A stretch of DNA of 64,000 bases from Niabella beijingensis (GTDB taxonomy: Bacteria > Bacteroidota > Bacteroidia > Chitinophagales > Chitinophagaceae). The number at the start of each line of letters is the position of its first letter. Within the stretch, counting starts at the first letter, position 1. Under the pieces are notes generated by a model. The model saw nothing but the letters and a program-made list of their open reading frames with translations. It searched no databases and was not told the DNA's origin. Positions 1-7,978 of this stretch are shown here, piece by piece. The translations under genes and the position numbers were made by a program. The stretch is from contig NZ_JAIQDI010000002.1 of the NCBI RefSeq assembly GCF_020034665.1, positions 2,232,001 to 2,296,000 of the forward strand, in the 5' to 3' direction.

Positions 1-1
1 G

Positions 2-1117
2 TCGGTCATTCCTGCTGTATACCCGATGCTGAAGGACAACTACGCTTTGTCGTTCACCCAGATCGGGATCATTACTCTTGTATTTCAGTTAACCGCCTCT
101 ATCCTGCAGCCGTTCGTGGGCCATTATACCGACAGGAAACCCAATCCCAGGTCATTGGCCCTGGGCATGGTATTCTCCCTGCTGGGTCTGTTGTGTATTG
201 CCTTTGCCGCCGACTTTTACTACATCCTTGCTTCCGTGAGCCTGATCGGAATGGGGTCTTCTGTTTTTCATCCTGAAGCATCCCGCGTGGCCCACCTGGC
301 CTCAGGTGGCCGGAAGGGTCTGGCGCAATCCATTTTCCAGGTAGGTGGTAACGCAGGTGGAGCCATTGGGCCGTTACTGGCCGCCCTTATCGTTGTGCCG
401 CACGGCCAGCGTTACATCAGCTGGTTTGCCATATTAGCTGTGGCTGCTATTTTTATCCTAACCATTGTCGGTAAATGGTACGGGCAGCATATGATCATCA
501 AAAAGCCGGTAACAATTACCAGCCCGGCAGCACTACCGGAACACAAACCCCTGCCCCGGGCCACCGTTGTATCCTCCATTATCATCCTGCTGGTGCTCAT
601 CTTTTCCAAATACTTTTATATGGCATCGATGACAAGCTATTTCACCTTTTACCTGATCGATAAGTTCGGTGTAAGTGTACAGCAATCCCAGATCTACCTC
701 TTTATCTTCCTGGCTTCGGTGGCAGCGGGCACTATATTGGGCGGACCGCTGGGAGACCGATACGGCAGAAAGCTGATCATCTGGATCTCTATTCTTGGTG
801 CGGCACCGTTTACCCTTCTGTTGCCACACACAGGTTTATGGGCAACGATCACGCTGGCGGTAATCATCGGCCTGATCATCTCATCCGCTTTTTCCGCCAT
901 ACTGGTTTATGCTACGGAGCTGATCCCCGGGAAGGTCGGAATGATCGCGGGCCTGTTTTTTGGATTTGCATTTGGCATGGGTGGTATCGGCTCAGCAGTA
1001 TTGGGCTACCTCGCAGATCACACCAGTATTGAATATGTTTTTAAGATCTGTGCCTTCCTGCCCCTGATCGGCATCATAACCGCATTCCTTCCCAATATCG
1101 AAGGGAAAAAAATATAA
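2..1117 (+). CDS. fsr: MFS exporter, fosmidomycin-resistance (Fsr) type, 5' truncated by window edge
   Basis: A major facilitator superfamily proton-driven drug exporter of the inner membrane. The reading frame is already open at base 2, so the true start lies outside the window; the first in-frame ATG at 26 is internal. Visible segments closely follow E. coli Fsr: LSFTQIGIITLVFQ, LQPFVGHYTD, GMGSSVFHPEASRVAHLASG and GLAQSIFQVGGNAG. About eleven of the usual twelve helices are present, with the central loop near residue 165 and a second MFS motif (GGPLGDRYGRK) in the C-terminal half. Family knowledge says export of fosmidomycin and similar compounds; the substrate here is inferred only. No partner gene is visible. 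It ends 109 bases before the next gene. Confidence 0.88.
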   Translation, partial: SVIPAVYPMLKDNYALSFTQIGIITLVFQLTASILQPFVGHYTDRKPNPRSLALGMVFSLLGLLCIAFAADFYYILASVSLIGMGSSVFHPEASRVAHLASGGRKGLAQSIFQVGGNAGGAIGPLLAALIVVPHGQRYISWFAILAVAAIFILTIVGKWYGQHMIIKKPVTITSPAALPEHKPLPRATVVSSIIILLVLIFSKYFYMASMTSYFTFYLIDKFGVSVQQSQIYLFIFLASVAAGTILGGPLGDRYGRKLIIWISILGAAPFTLLLPHTGLWATITLAVIIGLIISSAFSAILVYATELIPGKVGMIAGLFFGFAFGMGGIGSAVLGYLADHTSIEYVFKICAFLPLIGIITAFLPNIEGKKI

Positions 1118-1202
1118 CGGATCCCCGCGGAACAAACCGGGAAATATCCGTTTGATAAATCACTGGGGCAACATTCCGTTACGGGAAAGGCCCGGCGGAT
1201 AC

Positions 1203-1210
1203 TATATTTG
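1203..1210 (+). promoter_or_regulatory. Candidate Bacteroidota -7 promoter box
   Basis: TATATTTG matches the Bacteroidota sigma-ABfr consensus TAnnTTTG exactly and lies 17 bases before the ATG of the secreted protein at 1227. No clear TTG box is seen at the expected upstream distance, so this rests on the -7 match and position. Confidence 0.4.
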
Positions 1211-1226
1211 CAGCAAACAATAACAA

Positions 1227-1814
1227 ATGATTGGCATAAAAGAAATCGCGGTGCTGTTGCTGATACTGTGCAACATCAACAGTGTGGCGGCTCAGCAGGT
1301 CACCGGTAAAAACATTATCGATGTTCCGGAGCAAATGCAGGAACAGCAATCGGCAGCGTTTAAGAAAAAACTGCCGGTCGATGGCTGGATACTCCTGCGG
1401 TATAAGGAAGGCAAACAACTGCTGAACCTGTCCAATAAAGATTATATTTTAAATTTGAGGCTGACATGCGAAAACAATCGTGAACAACCCGGATTCCTCG
1501 TGGAATACAGCGATGCCTACCGCGACGGAGATTGGGGCGGGCTCGACTTCATCAGCTCCGCTGGAGACAATGACAGAGAAGTTCATTTCCTGCTGGATGG
1601 GAAAGATTATAAAAATCCTTTTGCGCAGGCGGCGAAGCCTGGGTTCGGGGCCTTTGTAGATGCCTTAAAAAAAGCAGCAAAGCTTACCATTGCGGTCTAT
1701 GACAGCACGCTTAATCCCGAAACAGGAAAAAATGAGTCCTTGCTGAACCGGGCCATTGATTTTAAGCTGGGACACGCGGAATTGCTGGACATACCTGTCA
1801 ACTGCGGCTACTAA
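1227..1814 (+). CDS. Secreted protein of unknown function (195 aa)
   Basis: I do not recognise this family. The product starts with a Sec signal peptide (hydrophobic run at residues 7-20, then AAQQ, cleavage near residue 22). The mature part is a mixed alpha/beta soluble domain without membrane segments, with a central Gly/Asp-rich stretch (RDGDWGGLDF) and a segment on nucleophilic side chains without an obvious catalytic motif. It is probably periplasmic or extracellular. A good -7 promoter box lies just upstream and no co-directional gene follows closely, so it is likely monocistronic. Function unassigned. Confidence 0.7.
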   Translation: MIGIKEIAVLLLILCNINSVAAQQVTGKNIIDVPEQMQEQQSAAFKKKLPVDGWILLRYKEGKQLLNLSNKDYILNLRLTCENNREQPGFLVEYSDAYRDGDWGGLDFISSAGDNDREVHFLLDGKDYKNPFAQAAKPGFGAFVDALKKAAKLTIAVYDSTLNPETGKNESLLNRAIDFKLGHAELLDIPVNCGY

Positions 1815-1869
1815 GCCAGCCCTTCTTCAAAGGTCTTCTTACCCGGTTTAAAATTGTGTCAAACACTTA

Positions 1870-2035
1870 CTAGTATTGTTTCACTGCATATTCAGGAGGT
1901 ATGTATGCAGTACTCATTTCATTCACCCGCATATAAAAGTTCAGGAGTTCCTGCGTGATCATCCGTACGTAATTCCTGCATCAGGTATTGCAAACCGGCT
2001 TTAACAGGGCCTGTCCGGTTATTTCTGTTTTTCAT
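1870..2035 (-). pseudogene. Small frameshifted gene remnant downstream of the MscS-type channel
   Basis: On the minus strand, ATG at 2035 opens MKNRNNRTGPVKAGLQYLMQ, then after about residue 24 the sensible frame changes by one base to ITQELLNFYMRVNEMSTAY, ending at TAG 1870-1872. The span of 166 bases is not a multiple of three. Both halves have coding-like composition and would join into one protein of about 55 residues. The family is not recognised. It could instead be a 30-residue gene starting at the internal ATG of the second half. Confidence 0.25.
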
Positions 2036-2043
2036 CGCTGGGT

Positions 2044-3360
2044 TTATACATACTTACTGAGGCGCAGCTGGCGAAGATCATCGGAAGCCGGAGACTCAAA
2101 CACCTCAAGATTGAAGAATTTGATCGCCGCAAGCAGGTGATCGAAGAGATCGGCCATTGTATCCTCAAAGAACCCCCAATCAGTACCCCTGGTGAACATG
2201 TACAGTTCTAGGGGGAGCCCCGATTCTGTTGGTGCCAGTTGGCGGACCATTAAGGTCATATGTTTGTGTATATCAGCATTGTGCTTTGCGTAGGAAAGGA
2301 TATAAGATCGAAAAAGACCTACATTGGTCATTCGCCTTCCGTTAACAGGAATGCTTTGATCTACCTGATATTTTTGATTGTAGGCTTCAATTTCGGCTTC
2401 CCTTTTATTGATATACGCTTTTAATAACTGGATCTTTTTAAGTTCTTCGATCTCCGTTGTATCCAGGTAGCGGATTGAAGAAATTTTTATACTGATGCTC
2501 CTTTTGATCCTTCTCCCGCCACTTTCCTGCATGCCTCTATAATTCTTGAAGGCATCACTCAGCAATGTATATGTGGGTATGGTAACAATGGTTTTATCAA
2601 AATTCCGTACCCTTACATTGTTCAGGTTTATTTGCAATACGTCTCCATCCACTCCATACTTTGGCATCTCAATCCAGTCACCTACCCGGATCGAGTCGTT
2701 TGCAGAGACCTGAATGCTGGCTACAAAACCGAGAATTGTATCTTTGAAAACAAGCATCAGGATTGCTGAAGCAGCACCCAGAGAAACCAAAAAAGACCAG
2801 GGAGAGCTGCCGGTGAGTGCCGATACGATCAGTGTTCCCGTCATAAAGAGAAGGAAGATCTGAATGACCTGAAGATAACTGTCAAGCGGCTTGTCTGCAA
2901 AAGCCCTTGCACCGGCCATCATATCCCGAACTGTTTTTAGAATGTTATTCACCAGTACATACGCACAAATAACGATCAGAATAAGCAGAAATTTTTCCAA
3001 TCCGGCTGCAAACCTGGGAAATCCGATAAAAACAAAGGGAAGCAATTGCCGTACAAAGATCACGAGGATCAACCTGCTGGCAGCATCAAGCACTTTGTTT
3101 TTTATCAGCTTATCGTCCCAGGTCCAACGGGTTCTGGAGATAAATCGCTGCAAAAGCGCTTTCGCTATCTTACGAACAATATAATCAGCAATCAGCAGTA
3201 CCAGCAGGGCAGCCAGCAGTAAGCTTGCACTGGTAAGAATATGCAAAACCTTATCCGAAACATTTAACCCTTGCCAGATACTGTAAGCCCAATGATAAAC
3301 TTCACTGGCCTGTGAAACAGAAATACTTTTCTCGATGTTAATAATGCTATCAAAAGTCAT
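2044..3360 (-). CDS. Mechanosensitive ion channel, YbdG-like MscS family
   Basis: An inner-membrane small-conductance mechanosensitive channel that releases solutes under hypo-osmotic shock. The N-terminal half has about five hydrophobic segments. The MscS beta-domain begins near residue 225 with GDWIEMPKYGVDGDV, followed by VRVRNFDKTIVTIPTY and YRGMQESGGRRIKRSI, which is close to E. coli YbdG. At about 438 residues the length fits that subfamily. I chose the ATG at 3360 over a TTG four codons upstream. It is probably transcribed alone: the next minus-strand gene upstream ends 240 bases away at 3602. Its physiological trigger is not shown by the sequence. Confidence 0.9.
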   Translation of the reverse strand: MTFDSIINIEKSISVSQASEVYHWAYSIWQGLNVSDKVLHILTSASLLLAALLVLLIADYIVRKIAKALLQRFISRTRWTWDDKLIKNKVLDAASRLILVIFVRQLLPFVFIGFPRFAAGLEKFLLILIVICAYVLVNNILKTVRDMMAGARAFADKPLDSYLQVIQIFLLFMTGTLIVSALTGSSPWSFLVSLGAASAILMLVFKDTILGFVASIQVSANDSIRVGDWIEMPKYGVDGDVLQINLNNVRVRNFDKTIVTIPTYTLLSDAFKNYRGMQESGGRRIKRSISIKISSIRYLDTTEIEELKKIQLLKAYINKREAEIEAYNQKYQVDQSIPVNGRRMTNVGLFRSYILSYAKHNADIHKHMTLMVRQLAPTESGLPLELYMFTRGTDWGFFEDTMADLFDHLLAAIKFFNLEVFESPASDDLRQLRLSKYV

Positions 3361-3601
3361 ATTAACAAGCAAACGTACCCATTTTAGCCGCGAAAAACAA
3401 ACTTCACGTTATCAAATTACAGGATCTCCTTAAAAAAGCTGCCTATTAACATTCTTAAACTTAAACTGCGTCCTCCTTTCTCCATTTTAACGAACCCAGG
3501 AATCTATTGAGAGTGTTCCAGTACATGCAGCATGTTGGAGGCATCATCACATGCTGCCGGCAATCATTAAATCCGGTAATGTAAAGTGTTACCGGTGACA
3601 G

Positions 3602-4675
3602 TTACTTTGTCCTGATGATTACGGTACGTCCTTCAATGCTGTAATGCAATTCATGCAATTTGCAAATGAGATTACATATAAATTCCAGGCTGTCATTTTC
3701 CAGAAAAATACCGGTAAATAATTTCTCTTCAATACCGGGTGCATTTTTATAGTCGATTATTACATCAAATTTTTTTTCTATTTTCCTGAACACTTCCCCT
3801 AATGGCTGGTTCTTAAAAACCAGCCTTGCTTCCTTTTTCGCAAGGGTATCCTGAGGCGCGGGCGACACGGTGTGTGTTTCACGCTTCCTTACTGCCGGGG
3901 TGGAGGTCTCCTGGTGTGTCAACGAATAATTGCTAAACTGCCCGCTGTCTACAATCAGCTGATCGCCGGGATGCAGCACCGCATTCATATGCGCATTTCT
4001 GCCGTGTTGTGGCGATACCTTTACGACGCCCTCCTTTAGTATTACCGATACCCGCTGATTCTCCAAAACCGATACAAGAAACTTTGTGCCTAAGGCTGTT
4101 GTACCAATACCGGAAGCATATACAGTAAAAGGCCGCGTCTTATCTTTACTTACTTCAAATCCTGCTTTACCTTCTAAATACAAGGTTCTGCGGTTCGTTT
4201 CAAATGCCGGCAGGTATTGAAGCTGCCCCCCGGGATACAGGGTAACCACCGAGCCGTCCGGCAGTATCAGCTGCATCAGGTTACCCGTTTTATTTTCTAT
4301 CGTTTTCAGTACACCGGGAGCATCCCTATCTGCCGCTGCCATGGTATCGTGTTCCGGCGTTTGTGTGTCCGTAAAGAACTTCAGCCCCATCCATACTACC
4401 AGTCCGGCTATGCAGGCAGCAGCAATATATCGTAATAATTTTGCGGTTGCCGCTGTCCGTTTTCTCTTCTCATATTTCTTCCGGATCTGCTGCAATATCC
4501 TGGTACTTACCGCTTCATTCAATCGCATTTCAGGGCCGGTCAGCCATGCGCTTACGGGAAGATACCATTCCAGCTCGCCGGGGTTTTCTTTAAAAAACCG
4601 GTCAACAATTTCGGCCTCCGCATCGGTGCATTGATTTTTCAGGAACCGTTCTATTACGTCTTTATCGGGCTTCAT
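3602..4675 (-). CDS. FecR family anti-sigma factor (distal gene of first SusC/SusD locus)
   Basis: A membrane-spanning regulator that holds an ECF sigma factor and passes a signal from an outer-membrane receptor. The N-terminal cytosolic helix region (FLKNQCTDAEAEIVDRFF) occupies residues 1-60, a single membrane helix residues 81-101, the FecR periplasmic domain about 125-225 (includes LYLEGKAGFEVSKDK and TALGTKFLV), and a DUF4974/STN-like domain residues 285-355. The usual order is sigma, FecR, SusC. Here FecR lies last, 6.6 kb from the sigma gene at 11267-11800 and 114 bases after the EEP-fold enzyme gene. It is the only FecR in this locus, so it probably controls that sigma factor, although pairing is inferred. 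Confidence 0.9.
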   Translation of the reverse strand: MKPDKDVIERFLKNQCTDAEAEIVDRFFKENPGELEWYLPVSAWLTGPEMRLNEAVSTRILQQIRKKYEKRKRTAATAKLLRYIAAACIAGLVVWMGLKFFTDTQTPEHDTMAAADRDAPGVLKTIENKTGNLMQLILPDGSVVTLYPGGQLQYLPAFETNRRTLYLEGKAGFEVSKDKTRPFTVYASGIGTTALGTKFLVSVLENQRVSVILKEGVVKVSPQHGRNAHMNAVLHPGDQLIVDSGQFSNYSLTHQETSTPAVRKRETHTVSPAPQDTLAKKEARLVFKNQPLGEVFRKIEKKFDVIIDYKNAPGIEEKLFTGIFLENDSLEFICNLICKLHELHYSIEGRTVIIRTK

Positions 4676-4789
4676 GGGGAGATTTGTAGAGATCCATATA
4701 CTTGGTTTCGACTGATTTAAAACAGATGATTAGCGGTTTGACGCGCCGCTATTCAGCCATTCAATGCGGCTTCAGCGCATTATCATAGA

Positions 4790-5632
4790 CTATTCGGTTA
4801 TAATTACATCCGCCATAATCGGCAGATGATCCATATCATTCAATTTTGTATACGGAGCGGAAACATTCATAATCTTAATGTTCTTGCTGGTAATAATATT
4901 ATCAATATGCCGGTTAGGGCCATCTTTCATACGATCCAGTTTAGCACCTCCGGAAGCCGTTACAAACCAGCCCTGTCCTCCCCCGTTCGCAATATTGAAT
5001 CCCGCCGCGGGAAAACGCAGGATCTCTGCATCAGAGGAGTTGGTATCCCCAAAGCAAATAAAGTATTTATACTTTTTCAATTCTGCAATAACAGCATCCA
5101 GTGCCGCGGCGTGTCCTTTTACCTGCCACGGAATATGTGTTGAAATAACCTGAATGATTTTGTTCCCGATCTTGAGATCGCCAATAAGTGCATAATAATC
5201 TTCGAACCAATACTTTTGACGCAGATTGGAGAGGTGATAGTTTGTCGCAATGCCATTGTAGATCCAGGTATGCTCATCTCCGAAATAAATATTGTTATAA
5301 TAAGGCTTTAAAAGCTCATCAGCCGCTATGAATGTACTGTCCTGATCAAAATACCTGTTCCATTCCTGAACAGCCAGCACATCAAGGCTTTGTGCACCGA
5401 TCCAGCTCTTCCAGCTCAGCAGTTCCTGTGTTATATACTTCCCTGTTACTTGTCTATCCGCCGGATACTGAGCTTTGCCTCTCACTTCCAATCCGCCTTT
5501 CATACCCTGGTTAAAATGTCCCACATTATAGGACCCCACCCTTAGTTTAACAGGAGCATTGCTTTCGGACTGCGCCATGGTGTTCACTACACAGAACAGT
5601 GCCACCAACATAAAAACCAGTTTTTTTCTCAT
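4790..5632 (-). CDS. Exported endonuclease/exonuclease/phosphatase-family hydrolase
   Basis: A metal-dependent phosphoesterase of the EEP fold (DNase I, inositol phosphatase and sphingomyelinase relatives), exported by a Sec signal peptide (residues 1-20, ending TMAQ). Family motifs are in order: SYNVGH at 34-39 (Asn36), VQEW with Glu90, STHIPW with His166, FGDTNSS with Asp196 and Asn198, HIDNI with Asp244, and the terminal DMDHLPI with Asp268-His269. All expected catalytic positions are present, so it should be active. Substrate is not predictable: nucleic acid, phosphoglycan or phospholipid head groups are all possible. Its place behind susC, susD and a BACON lipoprotein suggests it acts on whatever that SusCD pair handles. 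Confidence 0.85.
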   Translation of the reverse strand: MRKKLVFMLVALFCVVNTMAQSESNAPVKLRVGSYNVGHFNQGMKGGLEVRGKAQYPADRQVTGKYITQELLSWKSWIGAQSLDVLAVQEWNRYFDQDSTFIAADELLKPYYNNIYFGDEHTWIYNGIATNYHLSNLRQKYWFEDYYALIGDLKIGNKIIQVISTHIPWQVKGHAAALDAVIAELKKYKYFICFGDTNSSDAEILRFPAAGFNIANGGGQGWFVTASGGAKLDRMKDGPNRHIDNIITSKNIKIMNVSAPYTKLNDMDHLPIMADVIITE

Positions 5633-5825
5633 ATCTTTTCAAATAATTTTTGTAATAAAATTGCCGTTATTATTTACAGCCTGCGCTGAATGCCTGTGCA
5701 AAAGTCTGCATAAGCGCTCCTTACGAGGTCTAAAATCATTGAAATCTGTATATTTAATTCATACATACACGAGCCATTCAATTCTATAGCATCTCAATGC
5801 ATTATACCAACAATATACAAAAAAC

Positions 5826-6461
5826 TTACGGGCGGGCCTGGTTCACCGTCAGCGAATCACTGAGATTGGTTCCCAGTATGTCCGTATAGCTGAGATAAAT
5901 CTTCCCCGATCTCGCCTCGGCGGTTTCATTTGCTGCTACGTTAAAGGACATCTTGCCGTCTGCTATCTGAAGACCGGATATCCAGCTGTCACCCGCACTA
6001 TATCCATAAGTTACGCCGATCGCGCTTAAAGGGAACTTTGTGTTAATGGCCGTCTCCACAGCTCCGCCCATACCCGGCGCTGCCACCGAAGTCGCCGTAA
6101 TGGCCAGTGCCGGCACAATAACACCTCTTTGTCCCAGTTTAAGGGTATCTGTTTTACTACCCGACATAAAAAGCAATGTCGCTGCCCGCGGATAATCAGA
6201 AGCGTTGTCCGGAACCGAAATAATTGCGTAGCCCGTTCCCTTACCGGCTCCGTTCTGTACTGTGATCCAGGAGGCGTTGTCACGGTTCTCCATGGTCCAA
6301 TTGCCATCAGCATATACAACAATCTTCGTTGTATCAGCCGGAGCATTCAGGATAATGAATCTGGAATCAAGCGCAAGGTCTGTATTAAATACCGTGTCCT
6401 CCTTTTTGCAACCGGCAATCAGCAAGGTCACAAAAGCAAACAATGATATAGATCGGTTCAT
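5826..6461 (-). CDS. Lipoprotein with two BACON-like domains
   Basis: A cell-surface or periplasmic lipoprotein with lipobox LLIAGC at residues 13-18, followed by two immunoglobulin-like BACON repeats. The first (about residues 40-115) has ADGNWTMENRDNASWITV and ends KLGQRG. The second (about 120-210) has GDSWISG and ends SLTVNQARP. The paired ...W(I)x... core and the terminal L.xxQxg strand are the BACON signature. Such domains usually bind carbohydrate or act as spacers in glycan-processing lipoproteins. The gene starts 12 bases after the susD stop and probably supplies an accessory surface binding protein of this locus (SGBP-like). Confidence 0.8.
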   Translation of the reverse strand: MNRSISLFAFVTLLIAGCKKEDTVFNTDLALDSRFIILNAPADTTKIVVYADGNWTMENRDNASWITVQNGAGKGTGYAIISVPDNASDYPRAATLLFMSGSKTDTLKLGQRGVIVPALAITATSVAAPGMGGAVETAINTKFPLSAIGVTYGYSAGDSWISGLQIADGKMSFNVAANETAEARSGKIYLSYTDILGTNLSDSLTVNQARP

Positions 6462-6472
6462 AGTCGTAATTT

Positions 6473-7978
6473 TTATTTATTATAGGAATTATTGGTCAAT
6501 ATCCCTCCCGAGCGGTCGACCTCCGTCTGGGGTATCGGGTAATATTCATGGTAAGGCCTCAGGTTGGTTTGGATGTCATCTACTTCAGTGGCGGAAGTGG
6601 CGCTTACACGGCTGTAAAAATCGCCCCAGCGAACCAGGTCCCATTTACGGCCATATTCTCCATACAATTCCCGGGCACGTTCTTTTTTCACTTCCTCGAG
6701 AAACGCCGCTTTGCCAGGATAACCGGCGAGCACAAAACCGGCATTGGCCCTTGCTTTCACCTGGTTAATAGCATCCATGGCTGTAGCAGGGTCACCCAGT
6801 TCGTTGGCAGCCTCCGCCAGCATCAGCAAGGCATCAGCAAACCGGAAAACCTTCTGGTTATTATTATCCTGCTGAAGACTCATGTTGGGGCACCAGAATT
6901 TAGGGCCGGGCCAGGGTTTTCCTGTAAAATTGTTTGACTTCGGACGGTTGAACCACACACCATCATAGCTGTATGCGAGTGTGGTGTTCTTTCTCGGATC
7001 AGTGTCCTCATACAACGACATAAAATAGGCCGTAGGTGTCGCCGCGGTAAATGTAGTGGTGGTGGTGCCGAGCTGCGGGATGGTAACCCCGTCATAAACA
7101 GCGCCTGAGGCCCGCGCCGGCGTCATCTGGGTAGCCACATTGCTGATCTTTATCGTTCCTGAATATTGGACTTCAAAAATAGATTCCGCCTTATTTTTAT
7201 TGCGGAACCAGGTATCGGTCAATGCATATTGGGAGAGTGCTCCATAAATTGTTTCCAGTTTTTGCATCGCTGCAATACACAGCTCCCATTTTTTATTCCA
7301 AAGGGCCATTTTACCGATCAGCATATAGGCCAATGGCGCGCCAATCCTGTTATCGGCAATAGATGAACTTTTTGTCTGCGGCAGCGCCGGTGCCCATTTC
7401 TGAAGGTCTGCCATTACGCTATCCCTGATAACTGTAGCCGACATGCGGCCCATTTGTGCCACTTCCATTAATGCATCAAAACTGGAGCTGGCGTCACTCG
7501 TATAGTAAGGCACGTCGCCAAACATACTGGTAAGAATATAATAGTACAGCGCACGGATAACAGCTGCTTCGCCAATCAACGCAGGTTTTTTTTCTTCAGC
7601 AATGGACACCGAATTCTGAATGCCGGCAATAGTAGCATTACATACCATAATACCATTATACGCCGAGGTCCAGATACCATCGGCAACTCCGGGGTTGGAG
7701 GGCGACATGCCAAACGATTGATCTACACCGCCATTTGTCAAATAGGACAAATCGCTGGTATACTCGGTTGCCATCATCAGGTCACCCCTGTATATATTGT
7801 ACAGTTTCAGGTAACAGGCGTTTACGGCAGACAAGGCCTGTGCTTCCGTTTGGTAAAAGTTATCAGCGCTGAGAAAACTTTTCGGTTTTTCCTCCAAAAA
7901 TTTCCTGCAGCTGCTCATGCCCAGACCAAAGATGATAAGTACAACGAGTGAATATATTTTTATTTGTTTCATACCCAT
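6473..7978 (-). CDS. SusD/RagB family nutrient-binding outer-membrane lipoprotein
   Basis: The surface lipoprotein lid of a SusCD transporter; it captures the substrate and closes over the SusC barrel. Lipobox GLGMSSC is near residues 19-24, followed by FLEEKPKSFLSADNFY, a typical SusD N-terminus. The TPR-like helices include AVIRALYYYILTSMFGDVP, and the C-terminal block has RFADALLMLAEAANELG and ERARELYGEYGRKWDLVRW. Full length at 501 residues. The ATG overlaps the susC stop by one base (TAATG), so the two are translationally coupled. A second in-frame ATG lies two codons downstream. Confidence 0.95.
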   Translation of the reverse strand: MGMKQIKIYSLVVLIIFGLGMSSCRKFLEEKPKSFLSADNFYQTEAQALSAVNACYLKLYNIYRGDLMMATEYTSDLSYLTNGGVDQSFGMSPSNPGVADGIWTSAYNGIMVCNATIAGIQNSVSIAEEKKPALIGEAAVIRALYYYILTSMFGDVPYYTSDASSSFDALMEVAQMGRMSATVIRDSVMADLQKWAPALPQTKSSSIADNRIGAPLAYMLIGKMALWNKKWELCIAAMQKLETIYGALSQYALTDTWFRNKNKAESIFEVQYSGTIKISNVATQMTPARASGAVYDGVTIPQLGTTTTTFTAATPTAYFMSLYEDTDPRKNTTLAYSYDGVWFNRPKSNNFTGKPWPGPKFWCPNMSLQQDNNNQKVFRFADALLMLAEAANELGDPATAMDAINQVKARANAGFVLAGYPGKAAFLEEVKKERARELYGEYGRKWDLVRWGDFYSRVSATSATEVDDIQTNLRPYHEYYPIPQTEVDRSGGILTNNSYNK

